Of a stretch of 8,382 nucleotides of DNA, positions 1 through 7,400 are shown one piece after another. Source of the DNA: CAYNJG01 sp964397295 (GTDB taxonomy: Bacteria > Planctomycetota > Planctomycetia > Pirellulales > Pirellulaceae); assembly GCA_964397295.1 (NCBI GenBank), contig CAYNJG010000293.1, positions 1 through 8,382 of the forward strand, written 5' to 3'. Both the position numbers and the translations under genes were made by a program. Positions within the stretch are counted from its first letter, which is position 1; every line of letters starts with the position of its first letter. The notes below the pieces were generated by a model that was not told the DNA's origin, made no database searches, and saw nothing but the letters and a program-made list of their open reading frames with translations.

Positions 1-1957
1 CATCAGGATGGGGCACGACGCCGACCAACTTGCCTGCCTTCCATTCATACACCCGCACCTGACCATCTCTACAGCAAGTCAACAGTAGCCGTTCATCGGG
101 ACTCACCGAGATGGAATACAACGCATCCGGATGAGGGAAAGACTGGATAGAGTCACCGGAATTCAGGTCCCACACACAAGCTCGGAAATCGGATTGCCCA
201 GACGCTTGTCCCGCAAAGAATGCCTTTTCATCTTTTGAGAACTCCCCTGAAACCCAAGTCTGATCTTTGCCCAAATGGTGCAGAAGGTTGCCGTCTTGGT
301 CAAAGATGCAAACTCCGTGATTGGTTCCGAAACAGGCGATCTTTTCGCCGGACGGCGATACCGTGAAGAAAGAATTGTTGGGCCCAAACCAAACGGATCC
401 AATCGGCTGTCGACGTTTGATCGACTCCGATTCAACGTCAAACCAAATCAGCTCCCCCTCCGTGGCAATGACCAGGAAATTGCCAAATCTCTTGACGGCG
501 ACCGGAGCCTTTTTGAAACGGACTACTTCTCTAAGGGCACCCGAGGTCCAGTCCCACAATTTGATGCAACCGGGCTGATTCCTAAACGAGTCGGAGCTAG
601 TCGTTTCCAAAGAAACGGCCAGCCAGAGTTTTCTCGTTCCTGGTTCAAATTCAACGAAATGATTCCAACCACCGACATTCAACACATCTGATACCGCCAC
701 CCCGTCGCGGTCAAAAACTTGCACGTTGGAGTTAGATCCGTACGAAACGCTCGGACCCGCTGGGGCAATGTATTTCCTATCCCGAGAATGAGCCGCGATG
801 TAACCGGCGTTCCACGGAATCTCGTATACCATCTCGACTGTGCGGTGCCGTCGTCCCCGAATCCACCGGCGAATTAAGTTGTCCGTTTGCGCCGTGAAGA
901 TGACGCGATTCTGGCTAGAAGTTGCGACCGAGAGGAGCTGAGCTTGATGGCGCATCTGATAATGTGCGGGCTCATAGAGGTTTTCCGGGTCGTGGGTTGT
1001 CACACGCGCGTAGCCATCTGCCAAGCCCGCGACGAGCGATCCGTCGTTGTTAAATGAGGAACTGCGCACTCTATCGGGAATTTGATCCGACCGTACCAAT
1101 TCGAACCTAGCAGTCCGTTGTTCATCTGCGGTGGTTTCCAGCGTGAGGTCAAAAATCGCTTGAAAGAAGATGCCGTACGAAATAGCGAGCCGCTTTCCCT
1201 CGGTGTTCAGCGCAAAGCTATAAGGCCGAATTCCCGTCAGCCCGACCGTATGACCAGACGACACTAGCCTTCCGTTTGTGAAGAAGAAGTCACCTCCGGC
1301 TTCGGAAATGGGTATCTCTCGGCCTTGAATATCTCGTAGCTCCACGCCAACGCCATTTGCTCCGAGCATTGCAACATCCAACGAGTCCCCGATGAACTCT
1401 GGCTGCAGCGAATGGTTCACTGCGACGTTGCCGTGGGTCGACTTGGTATTCCACTCGATACGTAGCGATTCATCTTCCGCTGGAATTGCCAGCAAACTTG
1501 TCTCTCGCGACGACCAAGCAAGTAAGTGGCTTGCAGTCGGATGAAACTGGCTTCGCGACGCCTTCAAATCAGTGTTGTGCGTTAGCTGCAGTTTGCCTTC
1601 GCTAAGTCGGTAAATGGCAATGCCGTTCTCGTTGCATACGGAAACCCATTGAGTATCTTGCGTTTCACTGCTGACGGACAGATCGTGAATACTGGGGCTG
1701 TTCACCTCGGCGATGACTTTCAACGAAGGTAGCGCGTGTAGCCGCAGGCTAGTTCCGCTGGCTACCAACAGACCATCTTGCGTCCAGTCAGCAGCATTGC
1801 CGACGATAATTCGTTTTTCGGTTTCGATATCCCAGACTTCGATCGACTGCTGTAGGTTTCTCACAATCAGATAGCGATTCGAGGCGTCGGCCTCCATTTC
1901 AGCCGGCGAAATTCCCGATGTGATCGCGCCGGTGGGGATCGTCACCAACTCGGCAGC
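1..1957 (-). other. WD40-like beta-propeller region of the kinase (residues ~505 to window edge)
   Basis: The region contains repeated strand patterns ending in WD- or YD/YE-like motifs followed by a turn: VWDIETEK near 546, IYRLSEGK near 619, LWDWTSG near 971, VWDLNSG near 1099 and VYEWKAG near 1140. Stretches such as FSKDEKAFFAG and VSPDERLLLTCC fit the B-C strands of propeller blades. The middle (about 660-900) is poorly matched to the WD40 pattern, so blade number cannot be counted by eye. The last visible blade is cut by the window. It is probably a sensor or protein-binding platform. Confidence 0.7.
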
Positions 1958-3469
1958 GTTGGCCAAACGAATCAGATTCGCATCGAGCCGATGTGGTTGC
2001 CCCAAAGAGTTGTCTGCAGCTGCGGCAATCCAAATGGCGGCCTCCGAAAAGTTCCTCGCTTTCATCTCGTAATCGCCGATGCGGGCCATCCCGACCGTCG
2101 CGGCATCATCAAGCTTGTCGATCGCTATTTGCTTGGCGATCGTCTCTTTCTCAGCCTTATCTTGCGCGTCAACAGCAACTTGGCGATCGGCGAACGCATT
2201 CTTCCGCGCCTTTTCGGCATTCAGATAGAGCGCCGTACTGACGACGCTTGCAAGGACAACCAGCGCCGCAATCAAGCCAGAGGCGATGACAAACCCGCGG
2301 TTTCTGTGGACGAACTTACCGACCGTATAGGACATCGATGGCGGCCGCGCAAGCACCACTTCGTGATTGAGGTGTCGATGGATGTCAGCGGCAAACTCAC
2401 TAGCCGATCCATATCTTCGATCACGATCCTTCTCAATGGATTTCATCACGATCCAGTCCAGATCTCCAGCCAGTTCGCTAAACGAACTCGTTGAATCCGA
2501 CATTCTGAGATCGCTGGAGGAACGCGATAGTTGAACGGAACTTTGCAGACGCCGACTGGGACGCGGAAAGTCGGTTTCCCGAATCAACGAAAAGACTTGG
2601 TCCAGTGCCATGGATTTGATCGTGTCGGAATCGAGAGGCGGTGAACCCGTTAGCAACTCGTAGAGAATGATGCCCAAGGAGTAGATGTCGGCTCGAGTAT
2701 CGATTCGCTGATTTCCGAGCTCCGTTTGTTCAGGGCACATGTATTGCAGCGTGCCCATCGCTTGGTTGACCTGCGTTTGCATGGTGCGATCGGTCAGATC
2801 CGAGTGGAGTGCTTTGGCTAGACCAAAGTCAATGATCTTCGGTACGGGCTTGCCTTCCGACTCGGCCACGAGAATATTCGAAGGCTTCAAGTCTCGGTGA
2901 ATGATTCCCTGCTGGTGAGCATGCTGAACGGCCTCGCAGATTTGTTGAAACAGATCAAGCCGTTCGCGAGTCGTGAGTTGATGCTTGTCACAGAACTGGT
3001 CAAGTGGTATCCCATCGACCAATTCCATCACAAAGTAGGGTCGGCCACTCGACGACGTGCCACCGTCGATAACACGAGCGATGTTGGGATGGTTCATTAA
3101 CGCCAATGCTTGACGTTCGGCCTCGAATCGCCCAACAACGGCCTCGGAATCCATACCGGGATTGATCAGCTTGAGGGCAACACGTCTCTTGATCGGTTCG
3201 TGCTGTTGAGCTTCATACACCGTCCCCATGCCGCCCTTGCCGAGTACCGACAGCACTTCATACGGACCAATGTTTTCGATTCCATCCGGTTCGTCGGCTC
3301 CCGGGCTAACGGCGGATAGCAAATCTTGCTGCTGGACGATTCGATCCGCTTCGAGAATCCGCTGGACTTGATCGCTGATTTCCTTCGGAAGCGTTGCGAG
3401 AAATGCTTCGCGCTCGTCTTCCGACATCGCTGAGACCTTGTCTAGCAGTTCGTCAGCAATATCGTCCAT
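1..3469 (-). CDS. Membrane-anchored Hanks-type Ser/Thr protein kinase with C-terminal WD40-like propeller (3' end off-window)
   Basis: This is a kinase that should phosphorylate Ser/Thr on proteins, probably acting with the sigma factor just upstream. Reading from ATG at 3469, the frame stays open for 1156 codons to the left edge, so the C-terminus is missing. The start is secure because an in-frame TAG lies directly before the ATG; the ribosome site is weak (GGAA a few bases upstream). Visible kinase motifs are the glycine loop LGKGGMG (76-82), VALK with K100, E118 in RFEAER, HRDLKPSN (191-198, D193), DFG (214-216) and CPEQ (245-248). A single hydrophobic helix lies at about 392-416, then a charged, probably coiled-coil stretch (417-455). 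From about 505 onward come WD40-like strands such as IEVWDIET (543-550), IKLWDWTSG (969-977), VWDLNSG (1099-1105) and VRVYEWKAG (1138-1146). The kinase domain should be cytoplasmic and the propeller outside the membrane. The kinase call is firm; ligand and substrate are unknown. Confidence 0.95.
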   Translation of the reverse strand, partial: MDDIADELLDKVSAMSEDEREAFLATLPKEISDQVQRILEADRIVQQQDLLSAVSPGADEPDGIENIGPYEVLSVLGKGGMGTVYEAQQHEPIKRRVALKLINPGMDSEAVVGRFEAERQALALMNHPNIARVIDGGTSSSGRPYFVMELVDGIPLDQFCDKHQLTTRERLDLFQQICEAVQHAHQQGIIHRDLKPSNILVAESEGKPVPKIIDFGLAKALHSDLTDRTMQTQVNQAMGTLQYMCPEQTELGNQRIDTRADIYSLGIILYELLTGSPPLDSDTIKSMALDQVFSLIRETDFPRPSRRLQSSVQLSRSSSDLRMSDSTSSFSELAGDLDWIVMKSIEKDRDRRYGSASEFAADIHRHLNHEVVLARPPSMSYTVGKFVHRNRGFVIASGLIAALVVLASVVSTALYLNAEKARKNAFADRQVAVDAQDKAEKETIAKQIAIDKLDDAATVGMARIGDYEMKARNFSEAAIWIAAAADNSLGQPHRLDANLIRLANAAELVTIPTGAITSGISPAEMEADASNRYLIVRNLQQSIEVWDIETEKRIIVGNAADWTQDGLLVASGTSLRLHALPSLKVIAEVNSPSIHDLSVSSETQDTQWVSVCNENGIAIYRLSEGKLQLTHNTDLKASRSQFHPTASHLLAWSSRETSLLAIPAEDESLRIEWNTKSTHGNVAVNHSLQPEFIGDSLDVAMLGANGVGVELRDIQGREIPISEAGGDFFFTNGRLVSSGHTVGLTGIRPYSFALNTEGKRLAISYGIFFQAIFDLTLETTADEQRTARFELVRSDQIPDRVRSSSFNNDGSLVAGLADGYARVTTHDPENLYEPAHYQMRHQAQLLSVATSSQNRVIFTAQTDNLIRRWIRGRRHRTVEMVYEIPWNAGYIAAHSRDRKYIAPAGPSVSYGSNSNVQVFDRDGVAVSDVLNVGGWNHFVEFEPGTRKLWLAVSLETTSSDSFRNQPGCIKLWDWTSGALREVVRFKKAPVAVKRFGNFLVIATEGELIWFDVESESIKRRQPIGSVWFGPNNSFFTVSPSGEKIACFGTNHGVCIFDQDGNLLHHLGKDQTWVSGEFSKDEKAFFAGQASGQSDFRACVWDLNSGDSIQSFPHPDALYSISVSPDERLLLTCCRDGQVRVYEWKAGKLVGVVPHPD
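2222..2296 (-). other. Single transmembrane helix of the kinase (residues ~392-416)
   Basis: About 25 residues from GFVIASGL to STALYL carry no charged residue and are rich in Val, Ala, Ile and Leu. They follow a basic stretch (GKFVHRNRG), which by the positive-inside rule fits a cytoplasmic N-terminal kinase. The segment after the helix (NAEKARKN) is also charged, so orientation is inferred mainly from the kinase domain needing ATP. Confidence 0.85.
2366..3262 (-). other. Protein kinase catalytic domain (residues ~70-368)
   Basis: All residues needed for catalysis are present: K100 for ATP, D193 as catalytic base in HRDLKPSN, and D214 of DFG for Mg. The activation segment runs from DFG to P246-E247. 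It reads GTLQYMCPEQ at its end, where most relatives have a serine at the position of C245. An insert with 11 serines in 22 residues (310-331) sits in the C-lobe between RPSRRL and GDLDWIVMKSIEKD. The domain should be an active kinase. Confidence 0.93.
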
Positions 3470-3575
3470 CTATTCCAATGCTCGCTTCGAACAACGAATC
3501 TCTGCTACCACCCGTGTTACTTACTAGCGAAGTTTCCGTTGCATCTGCTTGATGAAAATCAAAATCTTGTAGGAA
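3470..3575 (-). other. Short spacer between sigma factor and kinase genes
   Basis: This 106-bp gap separates the TGA of the sigma gene from the ATG of the kinase. It holds no ORF and no hairpin followed by a T-tract. Only a 5-bp TCGCT/AGCGA inverted match is visible, so I see no terminator. This supports co-transcription of sigma factor and kinase, although a weak internal promoter cannot be excluded by eye. Confidence 0.5.
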
Positions 3576-4154
3576 TCATTCGTTCAGCCAGACGAAAAGC
3601 CTTGCTCGAGCCCATCGCCAATCGCTCTCAACAGTCGATTTCGAGCAACCAATAATTTCCGCAGTTTCCGCAACGGAAAGGCCGGAAAAGAAACGCAGCA
3701 TCACGACTTGATGTTGTCGCTCTGACTGGTTCTTGAGCTTCTCCATAGCCAGATCGAGGGCTGGAAAATCAACGCCGTGGTCCGCTTCGAACCGATCGAG
3801 CACGATATCCATCGGTTCTCGCTTGCGGTCACTGCCTCGTTTCTGTGCGCCACGAATACGTGCATGGTCAACGAGTACTTGCCGCATGGCTTGTGCAGCA
3901 GCCGCAAAAAGATGTTGCCGGTTTTCCAACGAGTCAATGGCTCCGTTCTTGAGCACTTTGACGCAAGCTTCATTCACTAGCCCGGTGGCTTGCAATGTAT
4001 GATCCGGTCGCTCAGTACGCATCAAGTCGGCGGCAAGGGATCGTAAACGGTCGTTGATTGCACGAAAGAGCTGATCTCTCGACGCATTGTCCCCATCTTG
4101 GCATTGTTGCAGCAATATTGTCAGCTCACCGCTTGCCTCCACGTTAATCCCCAT
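3576..4154 (-). CDS. ECF RNA polymerase sigma factor (sigma-70 family, TIGR02999-like)
   Basis: A 192-residue alternative sigma factor that should direct RNA polymerase to a small set of promoters. Region 2 covers roughly 10-100 and includes TLQATGLVNEACVKV (53-67) and the helix with HLFAAAAQAMRQVLVDHAR (80-98), which match the family closely (relatives read TLQPTALVHEAY and FFAVAARAMRRILVDHAR). Region 4 near the C-terminus has SVAETAEIIGCSKSTVESDW, a helix-turn-helix for -35 recognition. Length is normal for the family, and there is no C-terminal extension or anti-sigma gene beside it. The kinase begins 106 bp downstream, an arrangement known from planctomycete ECF-kinase pairs, so the kinase may regulate this factor. 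The chosen ATG has only a weak AGAG upstream; the frame is open for several codons further, but an earlier start is not needed for a full domain. The promoter targets are unknown. Confidence 0.95.
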   Translation of the reverse strand: MGINVEASGELTILLQQCQDGDNASRDQLFRAINDRLRSLAADLMRTERPDHTLQATGLVNEACVKVLKNGAIDSLENRQHLFAAAAQAMRQVLVDHARIRGAQKRGSDRKREPMDIVLDRFEADHGVDFPALDLAMEKLKNQSERQHQVVMLRFFSGLSVAETAEIIGCSKSTVESDWRWARARLFVWLNE

Positions 4155-4191
4155 TAGCTCTGTTGTGCGTATTTGAATCCCCCCAACTTAG

Positions 4192-4249
4192 CCGTTCGGT
4201 TCACCCCGAGCAAGATTTTCCGTTTGCTTTCAAACCTTTGTCCGAACGG
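4192..4249. repeat. Inverted repeat CCGTTCGG/CCGAACGG with inner hairpin
   Basis: CCGTTCGG (4192-4199) and CCGAACGG (4242-4249) are exact reverse complements. Between them GTTTG (4222-4226) and CAAAC (4231-4235) form a 5-bp stem with a 4-nt loop. Each outer arm is itself CCG-NN-CGG, and both are followed by similar bases (GTTCAC, GTCAC), so they can also be read as two copies of one operator-like site 50 bp apart. The element lies 38-95 bp upstream of the sigma start codon. Confidence 0.45.
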
Positions 4250-4326
4250 TCACTCGTTAAGCCACGAGCGAAACTCTACGCGTGCCCAACGCGAGTCACG
4301 CACCAACCCTTGACACGCGGGGGAGC

Positions 4327-4355
4327 GATAAAGTTGGCAGGAGTCTAATTGTCAA
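4327..4355 (-). promoter_or_regulatory. Candidate sigma-70-type promoter of the sigma-kinase pair
   Basis: On the minus strand a perfect -35 hexamer TTGACA (4355-4350) is followed by a 17-bp spacer and TTTATC (4332-4327), which matches the TATAAT consensus at only three positions. If used, transcription would start near 4320 and give a leader of about 165 nt before the sigma ATG. Planctomycete promoters are poorly conserved, so this is a candidate only. No second promoter resembling an autoregulated ECF site was obvious. Confidence 0.35.
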
Positions 4356-4388
4356 GATGGGATTTTTTCTTGGTCGTTCCCCGATAGA

Positions 4389-4423
4389 CAGCATGCCCAA
4401 GCAACTTGGTTCAGGAACTGCTG
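4389..4423 (-). terminator. Weak stem-loop downstream of the giant gene
   Basis: CAGCA (4389-4393) pairs with TGCTG (4419-4423), and CCAAG (4397-4401) pairs with CTTGG (4405-4409) around a 3-nt loop. It lies about 36-70 bases after the TAA of the giant gene. No T-run follows on the minus strand, so it is not a classical intrinsic terminator. It could be a 3'-end structure or chance. Confidence 0.2.
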
Positions 4424-4458
4424 ACGTCGGCGCTTCTTTTCTAATCGATGTACCGAAG

Positions 4459-7400
4459 TTATTGGTCAGGCACGCCTCGCCAAACACCCCAAGTCGGAAC
4501 ATCTTCATCGTCCAACTCAGTTGCATAAAAGTCATCGGCGTCCAATTCCCATTCGCGAGTCCACCTGGATTGTTGTGTCTCGTTTAACGCGCTAATAACG
4601 TGCTGGGCATCTTTCGGCGTGATCAAACCATCTCTTTCCACATCGAAATGATAGGGCGTCCCCACATACCCGGTCGGCTGGTTTATGTAGTTGATGACGA
4701 GTAACGCGTCACGGGGCGAAAGGTGTTCGTCTTCCGTTGTATCCAAGGTGTGGAACTGAGTGTGCGTTAGGGGTGCGAACTGACTCTGCGCCTGAAGAAG
4801 TTCCGGGATAGTTTGAGTTAGTAACGGTTCGGCGGCGGCACGCGCACGCGTCGCACCGAAGTTGTCAGCTAACGTTGTGAAGTCAGCGAAGGTGACTTCA
4901 GAGTCAAAGTCGAAATTCCCTTGGCCCCAACCAGCATCCGTTTGACCGAAGTTCTGTGACAATACAAGGAAGTCTTTAAACTCGACAACGCCGTTCAAAT
5001 CCGTATCGCCTGGAATGAGTTGGAGTTCTTCAAGCAATCGGTCACGGTCCAGATCGCTGACTTCGCCTTCCCCCGTCAGATCGAATCTGTTGTCTTGTTC
5101 GCTGTCTCGTATTGCTCGAGTGAGATCGTCGACGTCCGAAATGTTGACAACGCCGTCCCGATTCACATCACCAAAGAGTTGACTAACCGAAAATTCGTAC
5201 TGGATGTGGTCAATCTCGATACCAGTACCGCCAACGTTGGTGATTTCAATGGAAGAGATCCATGACTCGCGCCCGTTGCCGAATTGGACTCCAAAGAATC
5301 GATCCTCGGAAGTGGTGCCGTTAAAGACTCCGTCCGACAAATCGCCGCCATTGATAACACCCAAGCTCAGTCCGCCTTGATCAAATGCCTCAAATACGAC
5401 ATTCGTGAGGCTCGTGTCACCATCCGTCCATACAAGACCACCAGCAGTAACTCGTTCTTGGAATTGAACAGTTATTGTGTTGCCACGGTTGAAGAACGAG
5501 TGCCCTCCCTCGCCACTTTGCCCGGTTCCGTCAATCGTTCCGTCATCGGCATCCACCGAATCGGTAAGGAGTGGAGTTCCGGTGCCGAAGCCAGGCATGA
5601 TGATCTCGCCCGGTGAAATTGACAGTTCAGCATCAATCGCATCGTCTTCGAAGTCTTCCAGTCGAACGGTGCAACCTTCGCAATTGCTCAAGAAGTCGGC
5701 AGGCGTGTCTGCTACGGACAGGTAAGGAGTCGGTCCAAAGAGGACTGGGGAATCTGTAGCTGTTCCTTGCACGAAGACGAACCCAAAATTGGTCTGAGCG
5801 TTCGCGTTTCCGGCTGAGTCAAAAACAGCTTCGTTTACGATTCGGACATCGACGTTGCCCACGACCAATACCTCATCGTCATCTCCATAGAAGTAACGAT
5901 AAATTCCATCGCCCTGTGGAACGACACGATCAACGTCAACGTTTGAGATCACCAAGTCCGTTGTGTCAATTGTTTCAATGTCCAACGACGACGTGCCTGA
6001 GTCCGTCCAGTGGACATCAACATAGCCAGGATCTTCGGTAATTGTTGAGTCAGGTGTTGGGAAGACCAGCTCGGCAGTGGGAGGTTCTAGGTCTACTGCG
6101 GACGGGGAAAAGACGAAGCTAAAGTTTGCTTCTGCATTTGCATTGTCGGCCAGGTCACGCACGGAATCGCCTAAGACTTGTACCGTTACCTCACCTTCGG
6201 TCAGTACGTCACCGTCATCGCCGTAGAAGTAGCGATAGATGTCGTTTCCTTGTGGCTCAACTCGCTCGACATCTAAGCCTGCGACCGTGACATCCGCCGC
6301 GTCAATGGAAGCGGCATCTAGGCCGGCTGCACCGGTGTCTGCCCAACGGATATCGACGTAGCCAAGATCACTCGAAACAGTCGTGTCGGCTTCTGGAGTC
6401 ACTAATTCCGCGATCGGCTGCTGAGTGTCGAGGAACACGATGAGCGTCTCGGTTGTGACGCCGACTTCGTTGGCAACCTGTACCGAGATTTGGTTTTCAC
6501 CTTGGGTAAGCTCAATGTTCTCGAACCGATAGTTGCCGTCAGCGTCGGCAGTTACGGTTGCATCGTTCAGTCCGTCGGTGTCGCTATCAATCGAGACAGT
6601 GACCCCCGGTTCCGTGCGGCCTTGCACCTCAACTGTCGAAATGTTCGTTATGCCATCTCCAACTATTCCTGAATCCGACGATTCGTCTAGCGCAATGGAA
6701 ACAGTCGGAAGATTCTGCTCCGTCGAGTCTGAATTGAACTGAACGTCGGAAATCAAAACCCGACTCTCGTTCGCGCCGAAGCCGATCAGATCGAAATACA
6801 ACGTTGCTGCGCTGCCAGCTGCTGCTGCGGGTAACGAGATTTCCACGTCGATGGGGCGAGCGAGATCAACTTGCGAACCACTCTGGGCAACATCAGAAAT
6901 CGTGACCCCTGCTGAGAAGTGTACGACGCCGTCCGGGGATACATTAAGCAATGCATCTCCTCCCTGGATGTCATCCATACGCGTCAGCACAGTCGTTGCG
7001 CTCGCAGCATCGAGCAAAGCGACCTCGAATGCGTCCGGCGGAAAGTCTCCGGTGCCGGCCACCAATTGGCTTAAGTCTAACGTGAATTCGATGGACTCTA
7101 GATTCAGCTCAAACGTATGCGACAGATCGCTGAGCATTCCGCCGTCTTCGAAGAGAGTCGCAGAATCCGAGTCCGCGTCCACATTGAGCTGAAACCACTC
7201 GTCGAATTGAGAACTTGGCTCGTTTTGCAGGTTGTCGAACGCATCGTGGACGGCATCAGCAAGCAGAACGAATCCACCAGCTTGGATATGCTGGTTTCCG
7301 CCGAACTCTGTCGAAGTTACGTTCCACGGACCAAGTATCTCGAACGCAGCCAATTCAATCTCGGTTAGCGACTTCCTGACTCCCGCGCGAAGCGTGGCTG

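Larger units (their letters stand above)
4155..4458. other. Intergenic region between giant protein gene and sigma factor gene
   Basis: This 304-bp gap holds no convincing gene on either strand. Near the giant gene's stop is a weak stem-loop (4389-4423). In the middle is a TTGACA-type promoter candidate reading toward the sigma gene (4327-4355). Between that promoter and the sigma ATG is an 8-bp inverted repeat with an inner hairpin (4192-4249). Short plus-strand frames here lack ribosome sites and recognisable protein features, and I do not call them. Confidence 0.6.

Noticed and set aside
275..691. 138-codon plus-strand open frame
   Set aside because: It is antisense to the WD40-like part of the kinase, has no recognisable domain or ribosome site, and its composition fits an out-of-frame reading of the real gene.
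1991..2494. 167-codon plus-strand open frame
   Set aside because: It lies opposite the kinase C-lobe, membrane helix and linker, all of which are well supported. The product is Arg-rich with no family resemblance.
4389..4423. Intrinsic terminator for the giant gene
   Set aside because: The stem-loop is weak and no T-run follows it on the transcribed strand, so I keep it only as a low-confidence structure.
4296..4535. Minus-strand frame of 79 codons overlapping the end of the giant gene
   Set aside because: It overlaps the giant gene's coding sequence in another frame and has no recognisable motif or ribosome site. It would also lie across the candidate promoter.
4282..4587. Plus-strand frame of 101 codons spanning the intergenic gap
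   Set aside because: It runs into the antisense of the giant gene's C-terminus, lacks a ribosome site and shows no protein-like features.
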